Below are positions 1 through 7,963 of a stretch of DNA of 64,000 nucleotides, in pieces. Within the stretch, counting starts at the first letter, position 1. The number at the start of each line of letters is the position of its first letter. Source of the stretch: Planctomycetaceae bacterium (GTDB lineage: Bacteria; Planctomycetota; Planctomycetia; Planctomycetales; Planctomycetaceae). Location of the stretch: positions 18,885 through 82,884 of the forward strand of contig JAJDEJ010000262.1 of NCBI GenBank assembly GCA_029259815.1, in the 5' to 3' direction. The translations under genes and the position numbers were made by a program. Below the pieces are notes generated by a model, which made no database searches, had not been told where the DNA came from, and was given only the letters and a program-made list of their open reading frames with translations.

Positions 1-858
1 GAGATTCGCAAGGCCTATAAGAAGATCGCCCGCGAAAATCACCCGGACGTCAAACCGGACGACAAGGCGGCGAGCGAACGCTTTAAGCAGGCTGCAGAGG
101 CATACGACGTCCTCGGCGACGCCGACAAACGCAAGCAGTATGACCAATTCGGATCGGCCTACAAGCACGCGGGCGACGGGCGGTCACCCTTTGGCAGTGG
201 ACCGATCGACCTGAAAGATCTCTTCGGTGGAGGGGTCGATCTGGGTGACATCCTCGGCGGCGAATTCTCCGGCGGTTTTGGAGGACATCGACGTGGACAG
301 ACGACCGGGCAGCCCGGACAGGACATCGCGACATCGATCGTGATCCCTTTTCAGGTGGCGGCTCAAGGGGGCACGCATGAAATCACCTTGCATCATGCAC
401 AGGACACCGAGCGACTCAATGTGAAGATCCCTGCTGGAGTCCGATCGGGATCGGTCATTCGTCTGTCGAAAAAGGGCCATCCAGGCTTTGGCGGGGGACA
501 GGCAGGAGACCTACTCATCACGGTCGAAGTCGCTCCTCATCCATTCTTCCGCCGCGATGGGAACGACGTCATCCTGGAAGTGCCGCTCAACATCACCGAG
601 GCGACTCTCGGCACAAAAGTTGATGTCCCCACAATCCATGACTCGCAGGTGACGGTGACAATCCCTCCGGGCACAAATTCCGGAACCAAATTGCGATTAC
701 GCGGCAAGGGCTTTCCTGATCCCAAGACCAAGACTTCCGGCGATCAACTGATTGTCACCAAAGTCGTCGTCCCGAAGGATGTCAACGAACGGACGCGTGA
801 GTTGCTCGCCGAGTTGACGGTCGAAGCTCCTCTTGCTCCACGGGAGGATTTGTGGTGA
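1..858 (+). CDS. DnaJ/CbpA-type J-domain co-chaperone (5' end outside window)
   Basis: The reading frame is open from base 1, so the start lies upstream; 285 residues are visible. The end of a J domain comes first, with the HPD tripeptide at visible residues 14-16, which in this family stimulates the DnaK ATPase. A Gly/Phe-rich linker follows (about residues 60-105), then two beta-rich substrate-binding domains to the C-terminus. No CxxCxGxG zinc-finger cysteines are present, so this is the CbpA/type II architecture rather than canonical DnaJ. The stop overlaps the start of the next gene, which suggests co-transcription with the membrane protein, rnpA and yidD downstream. Expected to act in cytoplasmic protein folding. 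Family assignment is firm; its specific partner is not known. Confidence 0.93.
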   Translation, partial: EIRKAYKKIARENHPDVKPDDKAASERFKQAAEAYDVLGDADKRKQYDQFGSAYKHAGDGRSPFGSGPIDLKDLFGGGVDLGDILGGEFSGGFGGHRRGQTTGQPGQDIATSIVIPFQVAAQGGTHEITLHHAQDTERLNVKIPAGVRSGSVIRLSKKGHPGFGGGQAGDLLITVEVAPHPFFRRDGNDVILEVPLNITEATLGTKVDVPTIHDSQVTVTIPPGTNSGTKLRLRGKGFPDPKTKTSGDQLIVTKVVVPKDVNERTRELLAELTVEAPLAPREDLW

Positions 859-1328
859 GCAGTCGGCCAACGAGAGGATGGGTGGTGCCCGGCAACACGA
901 TCGCATGGACGACGATTGTGCTCACTGCCTGCCTGATGTCAGCCATCGCTGCGGCTCAAGACGACCCGGACGCCACGCACGAGACTCAGGTGACTGCGAC
1001 TGATGACGCTGCCCCCGAGGAACCGCACGTCGCTTCTGAGAGAGTTGGAGACGCAAAGCGCCAACAACATCTCGTTTCCATCCTGATGATGATGCTTGCG
1101 GGCATCGGCATTGTGGGTGTGGCAATGATCAGCACTGCGATGATCTGGGGAGCCCGCCTGCGACGCATCGCACGTCACACTGACCACCCGCCCACTCAGC
1201 AGGACGAGTTATGGTACATGCGCCGTCCGCCGCCAGAAGACGTGGACCCTGCGATTGGTCCTGATGACGCTGTGCCACCGTCACCGGAAGACACTCCGCC
1301 GACATCCGATCGTGAGACGGCGACGTGA
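852..1328 (+). CDS. Membrane protein of unknown function between DnaJ-like gene and rnpA
   Basis: 158 residues from a GTG start that overlaps the upstream stop by 7 bases; a second GTG one codon later is equally possible. A signal-like hydrophobic stretch (about residues 15-36) is followed by an acidic segment, a second membrane segment (about 74-100) and a Pro/Asp-rich cytoplasmic-type tail. The stop overlaps the GTG start of rnpA, so translation is probably coupled along the cluster. I do not recognise a family. The overlaps on both sides are the main evidence that it is real. Confidence 0.7.
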   Translation: MVSSRPTRGWVVPGNTIAWTTIVLTACLMSAIAAAQDDPDATHETQVTATDDAAPEEPHVASERVGDAKRQQHLVSILMMMLAGIGIVGVAMISTAMIWGARLRRIARHTDHPPTQQDELWYMRRPPPEDVDPAIGPDDAVPPSPEDTPPTSDRETAT

Positions 1329-1723
1329 GCAATGACCTCTCGTTCCCGAAGGCCAGGCATCTCAGGCACGCAGCCGACTTTGCCCGGGTGTACGCTCGCA
1401 AGTGGCGCGCCAGCGACCAGCATCTGCTCCTCTTCTCTGATGTAAGTTTGGAGGGGACGACTCGCATCGGGTTGAGCGTCTCGAAGAAGCACGGGAACGC
1501 TGTGCGGCGAGGACGCATCAAGCGACTGCTGCGAGAGGCGTACCGCCTCCGACAGCACGACATTGGTGAAGGACTCGATCTGATTTTGATCCCACGAGTC
1601 GCGTCGGGAGCTGGACTGCAGGAGTATCAGGAGTCACTCGTCCGTCTGACTCACAAGCTGCGAAAAAGGCTGTCAACACCGCAGGACGGCTCACCGACCT
1701 CGTCGTCAGTGCAGCAGAGGTGA
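1325..1723 (+). CDS. rnpA: Ribonuclease P protein component
   Basis: 132 residues, usual length for RnpA. It is the basic protein subunit that binds the RNase P RNA and helps mature tRNA 5' ends. The diagnostic central region is at about residues 49-74: a GLSVSKKHGNAV segment followed by the arginine-rich RRGRIKRLLREAYR helix. The GTG start overlaps the preceding stop by 4 bases. In most bacteria rnpA follows rpmH and precedes yidD/yidC. Here yidD follows after 3 bases, but rpmH and yidC are absent and a J-domain gene lies upstream instead. Confidence 0.95.
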   Translation: MSNDLSFPKARHLRHAADFARVYARKWRASDQHLLLFSDVSLEGTTRIGLSVSKKHGNAVRRGRIKRLLREAYRLRQHDIGEGLDLILIPRVASGAGLQEYQESLVRLTHKLRKRLSTPQDGSPTSSSVQQR

Positions 1724-1726
1724 CGC

Positions 1727-1960
1727 ATGCCCGGTCGTCTTCTCTGGCAACTTCCGTCACTGCTGTTGGTCAGTCTCGTGCGGCTGTATCAACGGCTCAT
1801 TAGTCCACTGCTCGGTCCGACGTGTCGCTTCGAGCCATCGTGTAGCGAATACTTCATTCAGGCGGTCCACAAATACGGTGCGGTCAGCGGTGCGTGTCGC
1901 GGCTTGTGGCGTATCTGCAAATGTCACCCGTTTCACCCCGGTGGTTACGACCCCCCGTAG
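1727..1960 (+). CDS. yidD: YidD, membrane protein insertion efficiency factor
   Basis: 77 residues. YidD is a small amphipathic, membrane-associated protein that improves insertion of YidC/Sec substrates. Seen: an N-terminal amphipathic/hydrophobic helix, then [20 protein letters not shown] and the C-terminal [13 protein letters not shown] block, both family hallmarks. It starts 3 bases after rnpA with an AGAGG-like ribosome site inside the rnpA end. The TAG stop is the first part of a GTAG-bounded repeat element. Confidence 0.95.
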   Translation: MPGRLLWQLPSLLLVSLVRLYQRLISPLLGPTCRFEPSCSEYFIQAVHKYGAVSGACRGLWRICKCHPFHPGGYDPP

Positions 1961-2033
1961 AGCAAGCTGCTAGCTTGCTCACGTCGAGAGTGAGCCATGC
2001 GATCGTGCGGAACAAGCTGACAGCTTGTTCTAC
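1957..2033. repeat. GTAG-bounded paired-hairpin element (REP/BIME-like), class 1
   Basis: The element begins GTAG and ends CTAC. It holds two perfect 9-bp hairpins with 3-base loops: 1960-1980 (GAGCAAGCT / AGCTTGCTC) and 2010-2030 (GAACAAGCT / AGCTTGTTC), in inverted arrangement with about 29 bases between them. A GTAG tetranucleotide at the foot of a hairpin, paired in inverse orientation, is the known layout of REP sequences and BIMEs moved by RAYT-type transposases. It lies between two converging genes, and each takes its TAG stop from one end of the element. It may also terminate transcription in both directions. Confidence 0.8.
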
Positions 2034-3490
2034 GAGCGCGGGGGTGATCCACCCTGGGTCGGCGGTTCCAACTGCACGGGCGTCAGTCGTTGAACGACGA
2101 TCAGATCTGAGCGAAGCTGTGGTTCATGGGTCCGTTTGCCAACGACCCCCATTGGCTTTCCCAAGTGAGCGTCGAGGTTCACGCCTCGTTCGGCCTGCAA
2201 GTACGCCAGGAGACGTCCCTCTGGCGAGACGAGAACATACATTGGTACTCCCGGTTGCGGTCGCGGCATGCGAGCGATGATGCCCGCTCCATCAAGTTGG
2301 GAGACGTCAACTTGTTGTGGGGCGGCATCTGGAGGCACAGCCCCCTGAGGGGAAACGAACCCATTCGGTCCGGTGACAAATGACTGTTCTTCTGTGCCAA
2401 TCGGCTGACCCAGTTGAGCCGGCAGAGACTGAGGCTGTCCCAATTGGACTGGTCCGGTTTCGATCGGAATCGAAGGCGTCGTCGGATTCTGCAACGAGAG
2501 CAACTCTGCATCACGCATGTTGGTTTGAGTTGTCACCTGCACGAAAGCGTCGTACTCGGCTTTGATTTTCTGTCGGGCAGCGATTGTCTCCAGCCGTGCA
2601 TCGATCATGCCTGCAACACCGGGTGACGCTGAGGCCTGCAGTTCGCGGTACGACTGATCCAGCGTGTCGAGCGACCAGGCTCCCGGGTTCTGTGAGAGCA
2701 TGGTCTGCATCTTGTCATCGAGTTGATACAGAAGTGCACGGTCCCGATCCAGCTGCGCGGTCGGGGTCCCCGACTTCACTGCCACGTTGTTATCGACCGC
2801 ACGGGTCAGCTCACGCTCCAGAATGGTCGGCTCGCGTTCAGCAGGGAATCCAGGCGGTGCGCTCGTCGTTGATGGGAAAGCGGGTTCAGCAACGGCCCCA
2901 TCGAACGGCGTCAATAACTCTCGAGCGGGTGGAGACGTCGTTTTGAACTGGGCCACGTGACCAGCCTCAGACAGTGGCAACACGAAGTCACCCTTGATCC
3001 AGCGGTTCTCCAAACGGGGCGGTTCGATTTGGTAATACTTGGTTGGTCCCTGTGGGGTGGACTGTGTCTTCTCGCCGATGATCCTGACGGTGTCACCCGA
3101 GGCAAGCTTGCGTCCGGTGACTTTGTGTTCGTTGGTGAACTGACTGCCGACATACACGAAGACGCGCGGCGGGAGTCCATCTCCAGAATCGGGTGCCTGG
3201 ACGACGCCTCGCCCATCACCGGATGTTTCGACATAGTTAGCGTTAATCCAACTGAAGCTACCCGGTGGTGGGGAAATGACGAACCAGCCACCCGGATCAT
3301 GACGATGCACGGTGATCTGCTGACCAGATGAGAGCTTCATGGTCGGGTCGTAACTTTCACCCGGACCACAACGAACGACGACGCCGTCACTTTGCACGAC
3401 CGCTTCGTACGGGAACTCGGTCGGGGCAGCAGAGAGAGATGCCTGGACGACCAGGCAGGTCGAGACGATCACCAGCGATGAGGCGCGCAT
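2030..3490 (-). CDS. Secreted protein with two bacterial SH3-like domains
   Basis: 486 residues from an ATG at 3490, with an AGGAG ribosome site 9 bases upstream; longer upstream starts lack this. An N-terminal signal peptide (about 1-22) is followed by one SH3b-like domain (about 28-88, with VVVRCGPGESYDP and a W-I-N-A-N-Y ending) and a second (about 105-175, ending RWIKGDFV). Next come a low-complexity linker, a helical segment (about 230-310) and a Gln/Pro-rich C-terminal half. SH3b domains often bind peptidoglycan, so a periplasmic or cell-wall role is likely, but no enzyme domain is visible. The TAG stop lies in the repeat element at 1957-2033. Confidence 0.85.
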   Translation of the reverse strand: MRASSLVIVSTCLVVQASLSAAPTEFPYEAVVQSDGVVVRCGPGESYDPTMKLSSGQQITVHRHDPGGWFVISPPPGSFSWINANYVETSGDGRGVVQAPDSGDGLPPRVFVYVGSQFTNEHKVTGRKLASGDTVRIIGEKTQSTPQGPTKYYQIEPPRLENRWIKGDFVLPLSEAGHVAQFKTTSPPARELLTPFDGAVAEPAFPSTTSAPPGFPAEREPTILERELTRAVDNNVAVKSGTPTAQLDRDRALLYQLDDKMQTMLSQNPGAWSLDTLDQSYRELQASASPGVAGMIDARLETIAARQKIKAEYDAFVQVTTQTNMRDAELLSLQNPTTPSIPIETGPVQLGQPQSLPAQLGQPIGTEEQSFVTGPNGFVSPQGAVPPDAAPQQVDVSQLDGAGIIARMPRPQPGVPMYVLVSPEGRLLAYLQAERGVNLDAHLGKPMGVVGKRTHEPQLRSDLIVVQRLTPVQLEPPTQGGSPPRS

Positions 3491-3739
3491 GGGTGCGGAC
3501 TCCTGCGAGACGGCCGCGCACGGAGGTCGTATCCGCTGACGGCTGAACAAGTTGTGCGTAGGGGAGAGTTTCGATGCCCACCGGCGATTGAGGTGCCACC
3601 GGCGTGTCTCGATGAGAATCGAGACCTGGACATCAGTGAGAGGCGGAAGGAATAGCCGATTCTGCCGATCGACTCAAGAGCGATTCATGGCAATTAGTCA
3701 ATCTGACATCAAGCTCGTGTCGATGGTGTTCGCCCCCCT

Positions 3740-3759
3740 GACCGCTTGCGGCTTAGCAC
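3740..3759. repeat. Half-copy of a dispersed repeat
   Basis: This 20-base stretch ends GCTTGCGGCTTAGCAC. The same 16-base core recurs as the left arm of the hairpin repeat at 10506-10567. Here the matching right arm is missing, so it looks like a truncated copy in the gap between the SH3-domain gene and the acetylesterase gene. Confidence 0.6.
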
Positions 3760-3790
3760 GACTCTCGACGCGCGATACTCTCAAGGAGAA

Positions 3791-3851
3791 AACCACGGAT
3801 CACACGGATGACCTTGTGAGTCGATCCGTGAAATCCGTGTTATCCGTGGTT
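3791..3851. repeat. Inverted repeat in the 3491-3938 intergenic gap
   Basis: Two 19-base arms, 3791-3809 and 3833-3851, are reverse complements with one mismatch; an extra ATCCGTG unit lies just inside the right arm. The arms are built of repeated CACGGAT units. A related type of element with degenerate short words lies at 21978-22079. Apart from this and the half-repeat at 3740, I see no gene, promoter or RNA in the 448-base gap 3491-3938. Confidence 0.7.
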
Positions 3852-3938
3852 CGTTTCTCAGCACAAACAGGCATGTCTGTGCCACTTGTCACAAATGTCT
3901 GCTCCACCGATCACAATGGAGTTGAGTGTCAACTGGAC

Positions 3939-5516
3939 CTACGGATTGACGTTGTTCACCGTCACTCCCGGCCAGTCGTCGGAGCGGAACGGGTAAGCGG
4001 GCAGCATCTTGGTATTGAACAGATTGCCCTGTGGGTTGTCGGCCCAGTTGTAGCGGACCGCGACCGGATTCGGCACGTACTTGCTTGAAACTTCGACCGT
4101 ATTGCCATCGACGACTCGTGAGTCGGCCTTGACCCAGTTTTGGTCATCACCTGCAATTGTGAAACCGGTCAGTGGTTCGCGATACCAAGTCGCCAGATCG
4201 GAGCCATGGGTATTGAACTTGACGATCGCTTTGCCGTCTTTGAACTCGGCGGAGTCGAACGTCGCACCACTGCGGGTGATGGTGTCGCCGAATCCGTAGT
4301 TATCGACGAGTGCGAGGCGTGCCAGACGCCGCCCGACGTCCAGTTTGTTCTTCGGATGGATGTCGAGAGCCGCACCGATGTCAGTGATGCAGGCGACACC
4401 TGCATTGGGGAGCGCCTCGGCGGCCATCACTTGAGCCTCACGAAGTTCGGCCCAGTCGCTGCCGACGGCTTCGTCGGCGATCGCACGGAAGTTGGCGAGC
4501 TGCACCTGATAGAAGGGGAAGTCGCCCTGCTTCCAGTCGTCACGCCAACTCTGAATCATTGATGCCATCAAAGTGCGATACTGATACGCCCGGCTGGCGT
4601 TGGACTCACCCTGATACCAAATGGCTCCCCGAATGGCGACGGGCGTGAGTGGTGCGACCATTGCATTGAACAGCGTGCTGTCGTGATGGGGGCTGACGCG
4701 TGGGTCTTGCTCCATCTTCGGCTTGCGCGGCGGCTGTTTGCCCTCGGCTTTGGCAGCCTCGGCGGCCTTCTCCCACTCGGCCATTGCGGCATCGAATTTC
4801 GCCTGTGCTTCCTTGGCGTTGTACGCTGCATCTCGTTCGTCCCACGTTGTGAGGATCGGTTTGAGTTCCTCGACGGACGCGAGCATCTCCGGGCTGGTCC
4901 ACGCCTCAGCACGCGTGCCACCCCATGCGGTTTGAATGAGTCCGACCGGCACACCAAGCACTTCCTGCAATGTGTGACCGAAGTGGTAGCCCACGGCGGT
5001 GAAGCCGGGCAGCGTCTCGGGAGTGCAGTGCGTCCACTTCGCTTCGACATCTTCTTGCGGTTCGGTCGCGGTCACCATGGGCACCTGGAACAGCCGAACG
5101 TCAGGTCGATTGCCAGCTGCTACTTCGAGGTCAGGATCGAGTCCCCGCTCGACCGACCATTGCATGTTCGACTGTCCACTGCAGACCCACACCTCGCCAA
5201 CGAGCACATCCTCAAAGGTCACGTCGCCGTTTTTTCCAGAGACCGTCAACGTCGCGGGGTCACCGACGGTCAGAGCATCCAGTTTAACCGACCATTTGCC
5301 GTCGCTATCCGCGGTCGCTGTCTTTGTCTGATCCCGGAACGTGACCGTGACCTTCTCATCCGGAGCCGCCCAGCCCCACACGGGCACCGGCATCTCCCGT
5401 TGCATCACCATATGACTGCCAAACACGGATGGCAATTTCAGGTCTTGAGCAGAGGCAATCGAGACGAAAATCAAACAGAGAGTCGTCGACAGAAATCGCA
5501 CAGGTATGAGTCGCAT
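3939..5516 (-). CDS. Sialate O-acetylesterase-like SGNH hydrolase
   Basis: 525 residues from ATG 5516, which gives a clean signal peptide ending ASAQ (about residue 24). After a beta-sandwich-like N-terminal part (about 30-100) comes the block-I motif VCSGQSNMQWS with the nucleophile Ser at about residue 116. GAIWYQGESNAS follows in mid-protein and a DIHPKNK segment near residue 400 carries the likely catalytic Asp/His. This is the SIAE/DUF303 family, which removes O-acetyl groups from sugars such as sialic acid or plant polysaccharides. A helical Glu/Lys/Ala-rich insertion sits at about 235-265. Secreted or periplasmic; the true substrate cannot be read from sequence. Confidence 0.92.
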   Translation of the reverse strand: MRLIPVRFLSTTLCLIFVSIASAQDLKLPSVFGSHMVMQREMPVPVWGWAAPDEKVTVTFRDQTKTATADSDGKWSVKLDALTVGDPATLTVSGKNGDVTFEDVLVGEVWVCSGQSNMQWSVERGLDPDLEVAAGNRPDVRLFQVPMVTATEPQEDVEAKWTHCTPETLPGFTAVGYHFGHTLQEVLGVPVGLIQTAWGGTRAEAWTSPEMLASVEELKPILTTWDERDAAYNAKEAQAKFDAAMAEWEKAAEAAKAEGKQPPRKPKMEQDPRVSPHHDSTLFNAMVAPLTPVAIRGAIWYQGESNASRAYQYRTLMASMIQSWRDDWKQGDFPFYQVQLANFRAIADEAVGSDWAELREAQVMAAEALPNAGVACITDIGAALDIHPKNKLDVGRRLARLALVDNYGFGDTITRSGATFDSAEFKDGKAIVKFNTHGSDLATWYREPLTGFTIAGDDQNWVKADSRVVDGNTVEVSSKYVPNPVAVRYNWADNPQGNLFNTKMLPAYPFRSDDWPGVTVNNVNP

Positions 5517-5629
5517 TGAGTGGTCTCCGGGTGGGGTGAGTCGAGGTAGGAACCACCCAAGATACGCCGACAGTCGACCCCAGACAACCGAGAGACAACG
5601 AGGCGTGAGGGACATCGACACAGGAGTCT

Positions 5630-5839
5630 TCACCCGCTCTCCTCAATCTGATACCGATCGGCCCACGGTTGGCCGGCGTGTTGCACTTTGCTGAAGATGT
5701 AGATCATCAGGCTGATGGACATGATCAGCCCGGCGATGCCCCACACGAGCAGCGACTGCGATTCGTACACTCGCTGGTTGAATGCGTACGCACCGAAGCT
5801 CAGCCCGAGAAACAAGATCAGCATCACCCACTCGGCCAT
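5630..5839 (-). CDS. Small two-helix membrane protein
   Basis: 69 residues from ATG 5839; an in-frame ATG further upstream would add an unlikely polar leader. Two hydrophobic helices (about 3-22 and 29-48) are separated by a short loop, with a polar C-terminal tail containing WADRYQIEESG. It sits between the acetylesterase and the Na/Pi transporter gene on the same strand. I do not recognise a family. Hydrophobic pattern and strand context support it. Confidence 0.65.
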   Translation of the reverse strand: MAEWVMLILFLGLSFGAYAFNQRVYESQSLLVWGIAGLIMSISLMIYIFSKVQHAGQPWADRYQIEESG

Positions 5840-5954
5840 CTTTTTCTCTCTATTCAGGGTCACGTGGGAAGTTGGTGGGCGTCCTGCGGGGGACCTCACA
5901 ACGTTCCCAACTGAGCCATGTCAGTATGACCGGGAGAGCAGTGGCTTGTCGATG

Positions 5955-6971
5955 TCACTCACGAGCGACACGCTTGGGGAAGAAGCAGGGTCGCGGTCTT
6001 GGGGGGGGCTTGTTCGGCGTTCGGTCGGGGACAAGCCAGGCCAGCACGCGAGCGGTGGCGGGCACGAAGGGGAGAAACATCAGCACACTCGCCACATTGA
6101 AGATGACGTGTGCAGCAGCGATCAAAGGCTGAGACGCAATTCCCGGATCGGAGCCAACCATCCAAGCGGAAAACTGAGCCAGAGGACCGACAAAGCCAAT
6201 GAAGACCAGCACAGCAATCGTGTTGAACAACAGTTGGAAGAGTCCAACACGAACTGCCTCACGAGAGCGACCGATACTCGCCACGAGCACGTTGGCGCAT
6301 GTGCCAATCTCGGCACCGAGCATGATCGCCACGCCGGCTTCTGGTGTCAGCATCTGCCGACCTGCCAACACGATCACAATCCCCACCGTCGCAGAGGATG
6401 ACTGAATAATGGCCGTCACAAGCGCGCCGGCGAAGACGCCCAGGAGCGGGTTGTCCATGCGCGCCAGGAGCTCTTCAATTGGCGGATAATCCCGCAGTGG
6501 TTCAGCGGCATGCTCGATCGTGAACAGGCCGAACAAAATCAGTCCCAGTCCCAATGTGACGGCTCCCCACCGCCGATGGTGCGTTGCACGTCCCAGCACC
6601 TTGAACAGCAGCCCGATCATCAGCACGAAGGCGGAGTACTTGATCAGGCCGGAGGCGATGATCACGCTCGAGAGTGTGGTGCCAATGTTGGCTCCCATCA
6701 CAACGCCGATCGCTGCAACGAAAGAGAGAATGCCTGCGTGCACCAACGCGATGGTGATGATGGCCGTCGCTGATGAACTGTCCAGCACGGAGCACGCGAT
6801 CATGCCGGTGCCAATCCCGGCGAAGCGATTACATGTGAACCGGGCCAGAATCTGCTGCATGCGATCTCCAGCGACCTCCTGCAGTGTATCTCCCATCACG
6901 TTCATGCCGTACAGGAACAAGGCGAGTCCGCCCGTCAATCCAGCGAAAACTGTAAACCAGTCGACATGCAT
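5955..6971 (-). CDS. Na/Pi cotransporter family protein, membrane domain only
   Basis: 338 residues from ATG 6971. The two inverted repeats of the Na/Pi-cotransporter family are visible. The first carries DSSSATA where most members have QSSSAT; the second has a standard QSSSATVGIVIVLAG. Each is followed by a GANIGTT or GAEIGTC loop. About eight membrane helices are expected, and it should take up phosphate with sodium at the inner membrane. Bacterial members often carry a cytoplasmic PhoU-like C-terminal domain; here the protein ends soon after the membrane part, in a Pro/Arg-rich tail. The Gln-to-Asp change in the first motif is unusual. Confidence 0.88.
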   Translation of the reverse strand: MHVDWFTVFAGLTGGLALFLYGMNVMGDTLQEVAGDRMQQILARFTCNRFAGIGTGMIACSVLDSSSATAIITIALVHAGILSFVAAIGVVMGANIGTTLSSVIIASGLIKYSAFVLMIGLLFKVLGRATHHRRWGAVTLGLGLILFGLFTIEHAAEPLRDYPPIEELLARMDNPLLGVFAGALVTAIIQSSSATVGIVIVLAGRQMLTPEAGVAIMLGAEIGTCANVLVASIGRSREAVRVGLFQLLFNTIAVLVFIGFVGPLAQFSAWMVGSDPGIASQPLIAAAHVIFNVASVLMFLPFVPATARVLAWLVPDRTPNKPPPRPRPCFFPKRVARE

Positions 6972-7367
6972 GGCAACCCCCAAACGGCAGATCGGCAATT
7001 GAAACACAGAGTGCCATCTGAAGGTACCCGCCAAGTGCTAAGAAACGATGAACTCGCGATGTTGTTTCCGCGAGTGCGAACCTCAGCCACAATCGAACGA
7101 GTGAGTTTCCGGTGTCTGATGCGTCGGATGGCCAGCTATGGAGTGAGCGGCAAGATTGACGGCAGCTTCGACTAAGACCTCGGTGGCACTTCCAGCGGCG
7201 TCCGTTTGGGCAACGAATTCGGCGAACTTTGAGCCGGCCTCGGTCTCGCCACGCTCAGCGGCCTCACCCTTCTTCGCCGACTACGACCTCCAGTTCACCA
7301 CGCAGCATTCCCAACACATCGGTCGCGGCGGCGTGGCGCTCAACTGGTGACCGTGTTCGGTCCGACC

Positions 7368-7493
7368 TGACGCAAAGACGCCAAGACGCGCAAAGGGAAA
7401 GTGAGGATTTCTGTCAAGTAGACTCGGCACCTTGTTGTGCAACACCGAATCAACACCTTTGCGCGTCTCTGCGACTTCGCGGCTTTGCGTCAG
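7368..7493. repeat. Inverted repeat of CGCAAAGACGC-type words
   Basis: The left arm 7368-7395 starts CTGACGCAAAGACGC and ends GACGCGCAAAGG. The right arm 7457-7493 is its reverse complement at both ends, with about 9 extra bases in the middle. Further copies lie at 7919-7950 (left-arm orientation) and 8684-8713 (right-arm orientation). Apart from this repeat, the 548-base gap 6972-7519 holds nothing I can call. Confidence 0.75.
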
Positions 7494-7519
7494 ATCAATA
7501 CCACAAGTCCGCGTCACCA

Positions 7520-7904
7520 TCATTCAGGCAGATCGTTCACAACACGATGCAGACCCTCCTTGATGGTTGACAAGCCGAAGTTGATGACGAGGCCCAGTCG
7601 TTAAACCAGTGAGCCTGAGATACGTCAGGCATTGAGCTTGAAAGACCGGGTGGTCTTTGGCGGCTTGTTTGCATTCGACGATCACCAGATCGTCCACAAG
7701 AAGGTCCAGCTTCAGAGGACTCGCGAGCGTCTTGCCTTTGTAGGTCACAGGAACTTGGACCTGTCGTATGACTGTGTGCCCTCGCAGCGTCAACTCATGA
7801 CAGAGAGCATCTTCGTACAAGTCTTCGAGCAGCCCTGGCCCAAGTATCCGATGCACTTCAATCGCTGCACCGATGATCGAATGGCTGAGTTCGTTCTCGG
7901 ACAT
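7520..7904 (-). pseudogene. GxxExxY protein with a one-base frameshift near the 3' end
   Basis: Read from ATG 7904, the first about 100 residues match the GxxExxY family (PD-(D/E)XK nuclease-like): GPGLLEDLYEDALCHEL carries the name motif, and LDLLVDDLVIVECKQ carries the nuclease-like core. At 7601-7605 one extra A moves the frame. Removing it gives GLRLGLVINFGLSTIKEG and the normal family ending, stopping at 7520. As written, the frame ends at 7524 with about 25 unrelated residues. Either the gene has decayed at its end or there is an assembly error. It is bounded by inverted CGCAAAGACGC repeats. The function of this family is not established. Confidence 0.82.
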
Positions 7905-7918
7905 CGGACTCTCCGTGT

Positions 7919-7950
7919 ATTTGACGCGAAGGCGCAGTGACGCGCTAAGG
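7919..7950. repeat. Diverged copy of the CGCAAAGACGC repeat
   Basis: This stretch, TTGACGCGAAGGCGCAGTG followed by ACGCGCTAAGGG, matches the left arm at 7368 with several changes. It separates the GxxExxY gene from the zinc-ribbon gene. Confidence 0.55.
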
Positions 7951-7963
7951 GTTTGAGAACAGA

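Noticed and set aside
3552..4088. 178-codon frame in the 3.6-4.1 kb gap
   Set aside because: Crosses an inverted repeat and the acetylesterase 3' end; no ribosome site.
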